Shown here in pieces: positions 25,420 to 37,108 of a stretch of 64,000 nt of DNA (position 1 is the first letter of the stretch; each line of letters starts with the position of its first letter). The DNA is taken from NCBI RefSeq assembly GCF_965229315.1, contig NZ_CBDDJA010000002.1, forward strand, positions 3,720,001 to 3,784,000. The letters are read 5' to 3'. The position numbers and the translations under genes are program-made. Source of the stretch: Pelomonas sp965229315. Lineage in GTDB: Bacteria; Pseudomonadota; Gammaproteobacteria; Burkholderiales; Burkholderiaceae_C. The notes under the pieces were generated by a model. That model did no database searches, had not been told where the DNA came from, and worked only from the letters and a program-made list of their open reading frames with translations.

Positions 25420-25791
25420 TTAAGAGGGCAGGAAGGCGCGCACCTGCTGGGCGAAGCGGGTCACTTCGATGGGCTTGGCCAGGTAGCCGTCGAAGCCGGC
25501 CGCGCAGAAGCGGGTCTCGTCACCGTGCATGGCATGGGCCGTGAAGGCGATGACGGGCAGGCTCGCCAGCCGCGCGTCGGCCTTGAACTCGCGCGCCAGA
25601 CTCAGGCCGTCGACACCCGGCAGCTGGATGTCCAGCAGGATGAGGTCGGGCCGCTGCGCCGCCAGCACGGCGCGCGCCGTCTCGGCATCCGGCGCACGCA
25701 GCACCTGCATGCCGGCGGCCTCCAGCACGCATTCGACGAGCAGCAGGTTCAGCTCGTGGTCGTCGACGACGAGGATGCAGGGGGCCGCCAT
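25420..25791 (-). CDS. Single-domain response regulator (DivK/CheY-like)
   Basis: A 123-residue stand-alone receiver: acidic pair VVDDHE near residue 10, phosphoacceptor Asp in LILLDIQLPGVDG (about residue 52), Thr in AFTAH and Lys in LAKPI. There is no output domain. Its ATG is 1 bp from the stop of the ethylene-receptor-like hybrid kinase, so the two are almost certainly co-expressed. It probably receives phosphate from that kinase and passes it to a histidine phosphotransferase or acts allosterically. Confidence 0.92.
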   Translation of the reverse strand: MAAPCILVVDDHELNLLLVECVLEAAGMQVLRAPDAETARAVLAAQRPDLILLDIQLPGVDGLSLAREFKADARLASLPVIAFTAHAMHGDETRFCAAGFDGYLAKPIEVTRFAQQVRAFLPS

Positions 25792-25792
25792 G

Positions 25793-28924
<3,132 letters not shown>

Positions 28925-29011
28925 GCTTGTCCTCCTTGGGCGCCCTTCGCTTGGGGCGGCCCTGTCGGGGCATTGTGCGCTCTGCTAACGCGTCAATGAC
29001 AACGGCGTTCG

Positions 29012-29437
29012 CTAGCGCACCGACGGCGCGCCAAAGCCGGCGTACTGCACCAGGAAGCGTGCGCGCCCTTCGCGCTCGAAGGCCTGCGGATCCCAGTCGC
29101 CGGGCAACAGGCGCCCAGCCTGTTCGACGCGAAAGCAGTAGACGCAGGCCGTCTCGGTGCGCCCATCGGCCAACTGCACCGGCACCGGCACGCGTTCATA
29201 GTCCGTGCCCTCGAAGGCATCGAGCCGGGCCCACAGCGCCGCGTCGATACCGCGGTACAGCCGCCCGTCCACGATGCCGCCCGCGGCCGGCCGCAGGCCG
29301 GGGTAGTCCTCGCCCCGCACCGGGTGGCGGCGGTGGCCGTGCAGCCGTGCGGGCTCAGACACCAGCGCGCGCCCGCAGACGCGGGCCATGATGTCGGCCC
29401 ACATCAGCGAGCCGTAGGTGAAGCAGTGCGCCGTCAC
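29012..29437 (-). CDS. Gamma-glutamylcyclotransferase-like protein (AIG2 family)
   Basis: A 141-residue protein of the GGCT/AIG2 fold: N-terminal FTYGSLMW (YGSL substrate loop) and the catalytic-type glutamate in AFEGTDYERV. The start is GTG at 29437, which overlaps the fba stop (GTGA), giving translational coupling. Family members release 5-oxoproline from gamma-glutamyl amines or peptides; the true substrate here is unknown. It is the only gene between fba and the ethylene-receptor-like kinase. Confidence 0.85.
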   Translation of the reverse strand: MTAHCFTYGSLMWADIMARVCGRALVSEPARLHGHRRHPVRGEDYPGLRPAAGGIVDGRLYRGIDAALWARLDAFEGTDYERVPVPVQLADGRTETACVYCFRVEQAGRLLPGDWDPQAFEREGRARFLVQYAGFGAPSVR

Positions 29438-30498
29438 TGCACCTTCTGGGCGAGTTCGCCGCGCGCGTAGGCAGCGGCGATGTCGACCAGCGTTCGGCCC
29501 TTGATCTTGCCGGCCTGGCCTTCGCAGCCGAACTGCAGGTAGCGCTCCTTGGCGATGACCTTGGCGGCTTCGCGGGCCGGCTTGAGCCATTCGCGCGCGT
29601 CGAACTTGTCGGGGTTCTCGGCCAGGAACTTGCGGACGGCGCCCGTCATCGCCAGGCGGATGTCGGTGTCGATGTTGATCTTGCGCACGCCGTGCTTGAT
29701 GGCCTCCTGGATCTCCTCGACCGGCACGCCGAAGGTCTCCTTCATCTTGCCGCCGTACTGGTTGATGATGGCCAGCAGTTCCTGCGGCACGCTGGACGAA
29801 CCGTGCATGACCAGGTGGGTGTTGGGGATGCGCGCGTGGATCTCCTTCACGCGGCCGATGGCCAGGATATCGCCCGTGGGCTTGCGGCTGAACTTGTAGG
29901 CGCCATGGCTGGTGCCGATGGCGATGGCCAGCGCGTCGAGCTGCGTGGCCTTGACGAACACGGCGGCTTCCTCGGGGTCCGTCAGCATCTGTGAGTGATC
30001 GAGCTTGCCTTCGGCACCGATGCCGTCTTCCTCGCCGGCCTCACCGGTTTCCAGGTTGCCCAGGCAGCCCAGTTCGCCTTCGACGGTGACGCCGACCTGG
30101 TGCGCCATCTCGACGACCTTGCGGGTCACTTCCATGTTGTAGTCGAAGGAGGCCGGGGTCTTGCCGTCTTCCATCAGCGAGCCGTCCATCATGACCGAGC
30201 CGAAGCCGAGGGCTATGGCGCCCTGACAGACCTTGGGGCTGGTGCCGTGGTCCTGGTGCATGACCAGCGGGATGTGCGGGTACATCTCGGCGGCGGCCTG
30301 GATCAAGTGCTTGATGAAGGGCTCGCCAGCGTACTTGCGGGCGCCCGCGCTGGCCTGCAGGATGACCGGCGCCCCGACCTCGTCGGCCGCGGCCATGACG
30401 GCCTGCACCTGCTCCAGGTTGTTGACGTTGAACGCTGGGATGCCGTAGCCGTTGTCGGCGGCGTGGTCCAGCAGCTGGCGCATGGAAACGAGAGGCAT
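29434..30498 (-). CDS. fba: Class II fructose-1,6-bisphosphate aldolase
   Basis: Cleaves fructose-1,6-bisphosphate in glycolysis and runs in reverse in gluconeogenesis or the Calvin cycle. At 354 residues it is a class II metal-dependent enzyme with HQDHGTSP and VEGELGCLGNLETG metal- and phosphate-binding stretches, plus GSSSVPQE and INIDTDIRLA. The start at 30498 was chosen over an upstream in-frame codon because the family N-terminus MPLVSMRQLLDHAA begins there, after a GGGGA site. It is the promoter-proximal gene of the fba-purC neighbourhood, which is now interrupted by signalling genes. Confidence 0.96.
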   Translation of the reverse strand: MPLVSMRQLLDHAADNGYGIPAFNVNNLEQVQAVMAAADEVGAPVILQASAGARKYAGEPFIKHLIQAAAEMYPHIPLVMHQDHGTSPKVCQGAIALGFGSVMMDGSLMEDGKTPASFDYNMEVTRKVVEMAHQVGVTVEGELGCLGNLETGEAGEEDGIGAEGKLDHSQMLTDPEEAAVFVKATQLDALAIAIGTSHGAYKFSRKPTGDILAIGRVKEIHARIPNTHLVMHGSSSVPQELLAIINQYGGKMKETFGVPVEEIQEAIKHGVRKINIDTDIRLAMTGAVRKFLAENPDKFDAREWLKPAREAAKVIAKERYLQFGCEGQAGKIKGRTLVDIAAAYARGELAQKVQ

Positions 30499-30643
30499 GG
30501 GGTGTCCCCGGTGGAGTTGAAGATCTTTTCTAGGCCGCGATGCCAAACCGAGCCGGTAACCGCGCCGTAACTGGCGCAGATTCTATGGAAGTCGGTGGCG
30601 ACCCCAGCCCCTGCGTTCCCGGGAGCACCCACAATCCGCGGCC

Positions 30644-31672
30644 ATGACCCGGCTGATCTTCGACCATCTCACCAACTGGATCACCGCCGCCGCCAGCGAG
30701 CATTCGCACGACCTGGCCGCCCATGTCGAGGAACGCACCGGCGCCAGCCGCCGCGCGGCGCTGGCCGCTCTCAAGCGCCTGGTCGATGCCGGCTGGCTGG
30801 CGCGCACCGGCACGGCGCGCCGGCCCGTCTACGCACCGGGCGCGCTGCGCCAGGTGGCGCGCAGCTACACGCTCTTCGGGCTGCAGGAGGACCTGCCCTG
30901 GCAGCGCGACTTCGCGCCCCACTTCGCGCTGCCCGGGCATGTGCAGCGCATGGTCCGCCACGGCTTCACCGAGCTGGTCAACAACGCGGCCGACCATTCC
31001 GGCGGCACCAGCGTCACCGTGTCGCTGCGCCAGACGCCCACGCATGCGCAGCTGCTGGTCAGCGACGACGGCATCGGCGTGTTCGACAAGATCTGCACCG
31101 CCTTCCAGCTCGAAGACCCGCAGCACGCGATGCTGGAGCTCAGCAAGGGGCGCCTGACCAGCGCACCCGACGCGCACACGGGCCGCGGCCTGTTCTTCAG
31201 CAGCCAGCTGGCCGACGTGTTCGACATCCACGCCAACAACACCGCCTACCAGAAGCGCGCCTGGGAGAGCACGGGCTGGCGCCGCGGCCGCGCGCTGCCG
31301 CGCCAGGGCAGCTCCATCTACATGGCCATCGCGCTGAACACGACCCGCACGCTGGACGGCGTCATGCAGGCCTGGAGCACGCAGGGCGACGGCATCGAGT
31401 TCGACCAGACCCGCGTGCCCTTGCGGCTGCTGGCCGGCGAAGGCCAGGCGCTGGACTCCCGCGCCCAGGCCCGCCGCGTCGGCGCCCGGCTGACGACCTT
31501 CAAGCGCGCCGAAATCGATTTCGACGGCGTCACGGACGTGGGCCACGGCTTCACCGACGAGCTGTTCCGCGTGTTCTCTCGGGCCAACCCGCAGGTGGAG
31601 CTGGTGGCGACGAACATGACGCCGCGCATCGCGGCGCTGGTGAACAGCGCTCGGGCCGGCAGCCCCGGCTGA
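30644..31672 (+). CDS. Winged-helix/HATPase/DUF4325 three-domain protein
   Basis: A 342-residue protein with an unusual layout. Residues 1-72 look like a winged helix (SRRAALAALKRLVDAGWLAR). Residues 95-230 are a GHKL ATPase with N box FTELVNNAADHSGG (108-121), G1 DDGIGVF (141-147) and G2 TGRGLFF (179-185), but there is no HisKA domain. Residues 275-335 match the STAS-like DUF4325 (RLTTFKRAEIDFDGVTDVGH). The combination suggests an anti-sigma-factor-like ATPase fused to its STAS-like partner and a DNA-binding domain. It is a single gene, divergent from fba, with no sigma factor next to it. Confidence 0.8.
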   Translation: MTRLIFDHLTNWITAAASEHSHDLAAHVEERTGASRRAALAALKRLVDAGWLARTGTARRPVYAPGALRQVARSYTLFGLQEDLPWQRDFAPHFALPGHVQRMVRHGFTELVNNAADHSGGTSVTVSLRQTPTHAQLLVSDDGIGVFDKICTAFQLEDPQHAMLELSKGRLTSAPDAHTGRGLFFSSQLADVFDIHANNTAYQKRAWESTGWRRGRALPRQGSSIYMAIALNTTRTLDGVMQAWSTQGDGIEFDQTRVPLRLLAGEGQALDSRAQARRVGARLTTFKRAEIDFDGVTDVGHGFTDELFRVFSRANPQVELVATNMTPRIAALVNSARAGSPG

Positions 31673-31850
31673 CGGCGGGAATGGCCAGGCGCCGCCGAAC
31701 GTTGCCCCAGCCAGGGCGAGCAGATCGATTCCGGAAAACCGGTCATGCACACGCGGGGGCCGACGACCCATAACCCCGTGACGCGCGAACCTTGCCCCAG
31801 CCTCTGCCGGTTCACACAATGCGGCACTTCTTCGACGCTGGAGCTTCCTC

Positions 31851-32588
31851 ATGAAGACCTCGACCCTCATCCGCAGCGCCGCCCTGGCGCTGTCTGCCCT
31901 GGCGTTCAGTGCTTCCTCCTGGGCTCAGGTGCCCTTCTCGTCGCTGAAGCTGGCATTCACACAGCCGACCGGCACCGTGCTGGCCACGGATTCCATCGAC
32001 ATCTACGTCACGCTGACCAACACGGACAGCAGCACCTTCAGCTTCGACAGCAGCCTGCCCCTGGGCGGGATGAACGCGGCGGACATCCCCACGTCCGTCT
32101 GGATCCAGGACCCCGTCACGCAGATGTACAACGAGGTGCCGTTTGCCAGCTACACGCCGTTCCGCCTCACCGTCGGCGTGTCCTGCAGCGGCTCGTTCAC
32201 GATCGGCTGCGATCCGGGCGCCTACCGTTTCGACTTCGCGAGTGGCGAGTTCTTCGGCGACACCTTCCAGCTTGGCGCCGGGCAGTCCTACACCTACCTG
32301 TTCGGCACCTTCACGCCCGTCGGCGGGACGGCACCTGCCGGCACCTACGAGTTCTACCGCTCGGTGGTCTGGTTGGACGTGAACGGCCTGGACGCCAACG
32401 GCGACCCGATCTCCACCGTCGTGTTTCCCGCCTCGACCTGCGAGTACTACAGCATCGCGGAGTGCGCCGCGGTCGGCGCGACGGTCTTCACGCGCGAAGT
32501 CATCGCCGTGCCCGAGCCCGCCCACGCGCTGATGCTGGGCGTCGGCCTGGCCGGCATGGCGCTGATGCTGCGCCGCCGCCGCAGCTGA
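31851..32588 (+). CDS. PEP-CTERM sorting-signal protein
   Basis: A 245-residue exported protein. It has a signal peptide (MKTSTLIRSAALALSALAFS, cut near ASSWAQ), a Ser/Thr/Phe-rich body with few charges, and a C-terminal PEP-CTERM tripartite signal: VPEPAHALMLGVGLAGMALML followed by RRRRS. Such proteins are recognised by an exosortase and usually belong to an exopolysaccharide-linked system. The exosortase is not in this window. The 178-bp gap upstream repeats the phrase TTGCCCCAGCC twice (near 31704 and 31792) and holds a CCGGAAAACCGG palindrome near 31735, but no clear promoter. Confidence 0.92.
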   Translation: MKTSTLIRSAALALSALAFSASSWAQVPFSSLKLAFTQPTGTVLATDSIDIYVTLTNTDSSTFSFDSSLPLGGMNAADIPTSVWIQDPVTQMYNEVPFASYTPFRLTVGVSCSGSFTIGCDPGAYRFDFASGEFFGDTFQLGAGQSYTYLFGTFTPVGGTAPAGTYEFYRSVVWLDVNGLDANGDPISTVVFPASTCEYYSIAECAAVGATVFTREVIAVPEPAHALMLGVGLAGMALMLRRRRS

Positions 32589-32592
32589 GGTC

Positions 32593-33495
32593 TCAGCCCG
32601 GCTTGCGCAATGCAGGCACGGGCGGCACCGGCAGGCGCGGGCCCGCATAGCCCTGCACGGTGCCGAAACGCCCGCCGTCCTCGCGGGCCCAGTCCAGCGC
32701 CCAGGCCTGCATCTCCGCAGGCTCGCGGCCGACGAAGTTCCACCACAGCAGCGGCGGCTGCGCCCAGGGCTCGCCGCCGAGCAGCAGCAGCCGCGACGCC
32801 GACGAGCAGCGCAGCTCGACGGCTTCGCAGCCCGCGCCGAGGTAGAGCATGGTGCCCGGCACGATCGTCTCGACCGTGTCATGCCCCGCTGGCGCGACTT
32901 CGATCTCGCCTTCCAGCGGCATCACGCCGTGCTCGAAGCCCGGCTGCAAGGCCAGCACCCCATCCGCCGGGCCGTCGGCCACCAGGTCCACGCCCAGCAG
33001 CGGCGTGAAGCTGGGCACCGGCGAACGCTGGCCGGCCAGGTTGCCCACCAGCAGCGTCGCGTCGAAGCCGCCCTGACTGAATCGCGGCAGTTCGGAGAAA
33101 TGCTGGAAGCTCGGCGCGCGTTCGCGCTCGGCGTCCGGCAGTGCGATCCACAGCTGCGCCAGGTGGATGCGGTCGGTCAACGACTCCTCGCTGTGGCTGA
33201 TGCCGCGGCCCGCCGTCATCAGGTTGACCTGGCCCGGCCGCAGCACCTGCTCGGAGCCCAGGCTGTCGCGGTGCAGGATCTCGCCCTCGATCATCCAGCT
33301 GAAGGTGGACAGCCCCGTGTGCGGATGCGGCCCGACGTTCATGCGTTTGTCGGCCGGCAGCGTCGCCGGTCCTGCGTGGTCGGCAAAACACCAGGCGCCG
33401 ATGACGCGGCGGCCCTTGTTGGGCAGCGAGCGCTGGATGGGCAGGCCGCCGACGTCGCCCAGGTGGCTGGCGATGCGCTCGATGTGCACGCTCAT
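32593..33495 (-). CDS. Pirin family protein
   Basis: A 300-residue bicupin. The N-terminal pirin motif is visible: HPHTGLSTFSWMIEGEILHRDSLG with the PHPHTG metal-binding histidines, then ISHSEE. The length and the RMNVGPHPHTG start fit bacterial pirins, several of which have quercetinase or regulatory roles. The C-terminal end PPVPALRKPG is unusual. Its ATG overlaps the FMN reductase stop by 4 bp, so it is the third member of the copA operon. Confidence 0.9.
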   Translation of the reverse strand: MSVHIERIASHLGDVGGLPIQRSLPNKGRRVIGAWCFADHAGPATLPADKRMNVGPHPHTGLSTFSWMIEGEILHRDSLGSEQVLRPGQVNLMTAGRGISHSEESLTDRIHLAQLWIALPDAERERAPSFQHFSELPRFSQGGFDATLLVGNLAGQRSPVPSFTPLLGVDLVADGPADGVLALQPGFEHGVMPLEGEIEVAPAGHDTVETIVPGTMLYLGAGCEAVELRCSSASRLLLLGGEPWAQPPLLWWNFVGREPAEMQAWALDWAREDGGRFGTVQGYAGPRLPVPPVPALRKPG

Positions 33496-34046
33496 GCCGC
33501 CCTCTTCTTCACGAAGTCGGCAAAGCCGTTCACGAAGACTCGCAACTGGTCGCGCACCTTCTCGTCGATGAGCTGCCCGTCGGCGTCGAACACCTGGCCG
33601 GCGTGAGACACCATGAGCCGGCCGGCCATCCAGAAGTCGCTGCCGAAGGTGCGCAGCACGGACAGCAGCGCATCCTGCGACTGCACGGTGCCGAAGCCGC
33701 CGGGCGTGGCGCCGATGAGGCCGGTGGGCTTGCCGCCGAAGAGCCTGGCGCCCTCGCCGCTGGGGCGCGACAGCCAGTCCAGCCCGTTCTTCAGCACGCC
33801 GGGGATGGAGTTGTTGTACTCGGGCGTGCCGATCAGCAGCGCATCGGCGGCGCGGATGGCCTCGCGCAGCGTCGTCACGGCCTCCGGCATGCCTTGCGCC
33901 TCCACGTCGCCGTCGTACAGCGGGATGCCGTGCAACGTGCGCAGCTCGATCGTGACGCCCGCGGGTGCCAGGGCGATGGCCGCGCGCAGCAGCGCCGTGT
34001 TGTAGGAACCTCGGCGCAGCGCGCCGCTCAGGGCAATGATCTTCAT
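33492..34046 (-). CDS. NAD(P)H-dependent FMN reductase
   Basis: A 184-residue flavodoxin-like reductase with GSLRxGS-like N-terminal loop SGALRRGSYN, and TPEYNNSIPGVLKNGLDWLSRP, the FMN-phosphate and isoalloxazine contact region of the NADPH-dependent FMN reductase family (ChrR, azoreductase-like). It probably makes reduced FMN or reduces quinones. The ATGA overlaps on both sides (with copA upstream and pirin downstream) indicate a tightly coupled three-gene operon whose theme is copper and redox stress. Confidence 0.92.
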   Translation of the reverse strand: MKIIALSGALRRGSYNTALLRAAIALAPAGVTIELRTLHGIPLYDGDVEAQGMPEAVTTLREAIRAADALLIGTPEYNNSIPGVLKNGLDWLSRPSGEGARLFGGKPTGLIGATPGGFGTVQSQDALLSVLRTFGSDFWMAGRLMVSHAGQVFDADGQLIDEKVRDQLRVFVNGFADFVKKRAA

Positions 34047-36373
34047 GGCGATGTCTTGGCGGGGACGACGGGGTCATGATGCCAGCGCGCCAGCAGCAGC
34101 GCATTGCCAACCACGCTGACGCTGGACAGCGCCATGGCCGCACCCGCCAGCACGGGGCTCAGCATCCCGAACGCGGCGAGCGGAATGCCCACCACGTTGT
34201 AGGCAAACGCCCAGAACAGGTTCTGCCGGATCTTGGCCACCGTGCGGCGCGACAGCTCGATGGCGTCGGCCACCAGCGTCGGGTCGCCGCGCATCAGCGT
34301 CACGCCCGCCGCGGCCATCGCCACCTCGGTGCCGGTGGACATCGCCAGCCCCACGTCCGCCGCGGCCAGCGCCGGGGCGTCGTTGAGGCCGTCGCCCACC
34401 ATGCCGACGCGCCCCTGGCTGCGCAGCGCGGCGACGATGCGCGCCTTGTCCTCGGGCAGCACCTCGGCGTGGACCTCGTCGATGCCCAGGCGGCGCGCGA
34501 CCGACTCGGCCGCGGCGCGGTGGTCGCCGCTGATCAGCACCGTGCGCAGGCCCAGCGCCTGCAGGCGCTCGATCGCCGCCGCGGCCGTCGGCTTGAGTTC
34601 GTCGCCGAAGGCCAGCCAGCCCAGCACCGCGGGCCGATCGCCGACGCGGGCCAGCCAGGACAGGCTGTGGCCCTGCGCCTTCTGCGCGTCGGCCGCGGCA
34701 TCGGCAGGCAGCGTCAGCCCCAGCTCGGCCAGCCAGTGCGCACTGCCCAGCGCCAACAGTTGCCCGTCGACTTCGCCGCGCACGCCGCGGCCTGGCTGCG
34801 CCGACAGATCCCGGGCCGGGGCCACGCCAGGCGACGCGTCGCGCACCGCGCGGGCGAGCGGGTGCTCGCTGCCGGCCTGCAACGCCGCAGCCAAGGCCAG
34901 CGGCGCGGTGTGGGCCACCAGCCGCGGCCGGCCTTCGGTCAGCGTGCCGGTCTTGTCGAAGGCCACCACCTGCAGGCCGCGCGCCAGCTCCAGCGCCTCG
35001 GCGTCCTTGATGAGGATGCCTCGCCGCGCCGCCGCGCCCATGCCCGCCATCAGCGCAGCCGGCGTCGCCAGGCCCAGCGCGCAGGGGCAGGCGATGACGA
35101 GCACGGCCACCGCATGCATCAGCGCAGCAACCCAGTCACCACGCGCGACACCCCAGCCCAGCAGCGTGACCAAGGCGATGCCCACGACCACCGGCACGAA
35201 CACCGCCGCCACGCGGTCCACCAGGCGCTGGATGGGCGGCTTGGCGCCCTGCGCCTGCTCCACCAGCCGCGCGATGCGCGCCAGCCGCGACTCCGCGCCC
35301 AGGGCCGTGCAGCGCAGCGTCAGCAGCCCGTCGCCGTTGACGGCGCCGCCGGTCACCACCTCGCCCTCGCCCTTGGGCACGGGCAGGCTCTCGCCGGTGA
35401 TGAGGGATTCGTCCACCGCGCTGCGGCCTTCGGTGACGACGCCGTCCACCGGCAGCCTCTCACCGGGGCGCACACGCACCAGGTCGCCCACGCGCAGCGA
35501 CGAGATCGGCAGTTCCTGCTCCGCGCCTGCGCGCAGCACCCGCGCCGTCTCGGGCTGCAGCTTTGCCAGCGCCCGGATCGCCGCGCCCGTGCCGCGCTTG
35601 GCGCGCGCCTCCAGCCACTTGCCCAGCAGCACCAGCGTGATGACGACGGCCGACGACTCGAAATACAGCGCATGCTCGCGGCCGTTCAGCCACTCGAACA
35701 GCGACAGGCCGAAGGCCGCGCTGGTGCCCAGCGCCACCAGCAGGTCCATGTTGCCGGCGCCGTCACGCAGCGCCCGCCAGCCCGCCGCGTAGAAGCGCGC
35801 GCCGAGCACGAACTGCACCGGCGCCGCCAGCGCGAGCTGCCAGACACCACCCAGCATCGCGCCGTGGCCCAGCAGCATGGGCGCTGCCAGCGGCAGGCAC
35901 AGCAGCACGCCGGCCAGCACCGCCCAGCCGCTCTGCTGCCAGGGTGTCGGCGCCTCGGCGGCGCGGGGCGAATCCAGCGTCGCCGGGTAGCCGGCCCTGG
36001 CCAGCGCCGCCAGCAGCGGTGCGGCCTCGGCGCCGTCCAGCAGCACGACGCGTGCCGTTTCGGTGGCCAGGTTGACCTCGGCCGACAGCACGCCCGGCTG
36101 CTTCAGCAACGCCTTCTCGGCGCGGCCGACGCAACTCGCGCAAGTCATGCCGGCGATCTTCAGCACCAGCGTCTGGCGCCGCAACCCGTACCCGGCATGC
36201 TCGACGGCGGCGGCCAGCGGGGCCAGCGGCACCTCGCCATCCACCTGCGCCGTTTCGCTCGCGAGATTGACGCGGGCATCGGTCACGCCGGGCACGGCCC
36301 GCAGGGCGCGCTCCACGCGGGCCACGCAGCTCGCGCAGCTCATGCCGGTCAGGGAAAGGCTCTGGGAAGACAT
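34043..36373 (-). CDS. copA: Copper-translocating P1B-type ATPase
   Basis: Exports Cu(I) from the cytosol. The 776-residue protein has two N-terminal HMA domains with C13xxC16 in GMSCASC and C78xxC81 in GMTCASC. Membrane segments with the CPCALGLATP ion-site motif follow, then DKTGTLTEG phosphorylation, GDHRAAAESVAR and GDGLNDAPALAAADVG. The transmembrane motif class (CPC) marks Cu(I). The ATG lies 59 bp from the divergent copZ-like gene. A MerR/CueR site was looked for in the gap and not found with the canonical spacing. Confidence 0.95.
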   Translation of the reverse strand: MSSQSLSLTGMSCASCVARVERALRAVPGVTDARVNLASETAQVDGEVPLAPLAAAVEHAGYGLRRQTLVLKIAGMTCASCVGRAEKALLKQPGVLSAEVNLATETARVVLLDGAEAAPLLAALARAGYPATLDSPRAAEAPTPWQQSGWAVLAGVLLCLPLAAPMLLGHGAMLGGVWQLALAAPVQFVLGARFYAAGWRALRDGAGNMDLLVALGTSAAFGLSLFEWLNGREHALYFESSAVVITLVLLGKWLEARAKRGTGAAIRALAKLQPETARVLRAGAEQELPISSLRVGDLVRVRPGERLPVDGVVTEGRSAVDESLITGESLPVPKGEGEVVTGGAVNGDGLLTLRCTALGAESRLARIARLVEQAQGAKPPIQRLVDRVAAVFVPVVVGIALVTLLGWGVARGDWVAALMHAVAVLVIACPCALGLATPAALMAGMGAAARRGILIKDAEALELARGLQVVAFDKTGTLTEGRPRLVAHTAPLALAAALQAGSEHPLARAVRDASPGVAPARDLSAQPGRGVRGEVDGQLLALGSAHWLAELGLTLPADAAADAQKAQGHSLSWLARVGDRPAVLGWLAFGDELKPTAAAAIERLQALGLRTVLISGDHRAAAESVARRLGIDEVHAEVLPEDKARIVAALRSQGRVGMVGDGLNDAPALAAADVGLAMSTGTEVAMAAAGVTLMRGDPTLVADAIELSRRTVAKIRQNLFWAFAYNVVGIPLAAFGMLSPVLAGAAMALSSVSVVGNALLLARWHHDPVVPAKTSP

Positions 36374-36432
36374 GACGGCATTGTCCGGACTAGGATGCCT
36401 GACCGCCTTGACCTTCCACAGGAAGCCCCACG

Positions 36433-36633
36433 ATGTACCGGTTCACCCTGCCCGACATGAGCTGCGGCCACTGCGTCGCCGCCATCACCGAGGCGCTGAA
36501 GACGGCCGACGCGCAGGCCGGCGTGCAGATCGACCGCGACGCCAAGACGGCCGACGTCGACAGCACGCTGCCGCGCGAAACGCTGGCCGCCGCGCTGGCC
36601 GAAGCCGGCTACCCGCCCGCCGCCCAGGCCTGA
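36433..36633 (+). CDS. copZ: Copper chaperone (HMA domain, CopZ-like)
   Basis: A 66-residue ferredoxin-like HMA protein: metal loop DMSCGHC (residues 8-14, MxCxxC) and a conserved YRFTLPDMSCGHCVAAITEA start. The AGGAAG ribosome site is good. It presumably shuttles Cu(I) to CopA, encoded divergently. Its last 25 bp overlap the 3-prime end of the convergent gluconokinase gene. Confidence 0.93.
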   Translation: MYRFTLPDMSCGHCVAAITEALKTADAQAGVQIDRDAKTADVDSTLPRETLAAALAEAGYPPAAQA

Positions 36634-37103
36634 ACGGCGGCGTCGAGCTCGGCGGGCGCGGCGGTGGCGTCCAGCACCAGCACGCCAGCCTCGCCGATGG
36701 GCGGCTCCAGCGTCGCGAACTGATCGTCCACGAGGCCGGCCGAGAAGAAGTGCCCGGGCCGCGCACCCACGCGCGCCAGCGCCGTGTCCCGGTCCAGTTG
36801 CAGAAAGACGAAGCCCAGCCCCGGTGCTGCGGCGCGCAGCCGGTCACGGTACGCACGCTTCAATGCGGAGCAGGCCAGCACGGCACCGCCCGGGTGGGCG
36901 ATGAGCTGCGCCGCCAGGCGGTACAGCCAGCCGGCGCGGTCGGCGTCGGTCAGCGGCTGGCCGGCGCGCATCTTGGCAACGCTCTGCGGCGCATGGAACG
37001 CATCCCCCTCGATCAGCGGCAGGCCCAGCGCCTGCGCCGCACGGGCCGCCACGGACGACTTGCCGCAACCGGCCACGCCCATGACGACCACGTGCGCCTT
37101 CAA
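36609..37103 (-). CDS. gntK: Gluconokinase
   Basis: Phosphorylates gluconate to 6-phosphogluconate. The P-loop MGVAGCGKSSVAARAA and the gluconate-kinase region IEGDAFHAPQSVAKMRAGQPLTDADR, then CSALKRAYRDRLR, are intact. The start is uncertain: TTG at 37103 gives 164 residues and sits 6 bp after the molybdenum-enzyme stop, but the ATG at 37082 just before the P-loop would be shorter. E. coli GntK is 175 residues. The stop region overlaps copZ on the opposite strand. Confidence 0.9.
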   Translation of the reverse strand: MKAHVVVMGVAGCGKSSVAARAAQALGLPLIEGDAFHAPQSVAKMRAGQPLTDADRAGWLYRLAAQLIAHPGGAVLACSALKRAYRDRLRAAAPGLGFVFLQLDRDTALARVGARPGHFFSAGLVDDQFATLEPPIGEAGVLVLDATAAPAELDAAVQAWAAGG

Positions 37104-37108
37104 GGCAC

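Noticed and set aside
31673..31850. A sigma-54 promoter for the PEP-CTERM gene.
   Set aside because: GG and GC elements do not have the required 10-bp spacing; only two TTGCCCCAGCC repeats were found.
36405..36425. A CueR-like dyad TTGACCTTCCACAGGAAG between copA and copZ.
   Set aside because: The arms CTTCC and GGAAG are only 3 bp apart rather than 7, and the right arm is the copZ ribosome-binding site.
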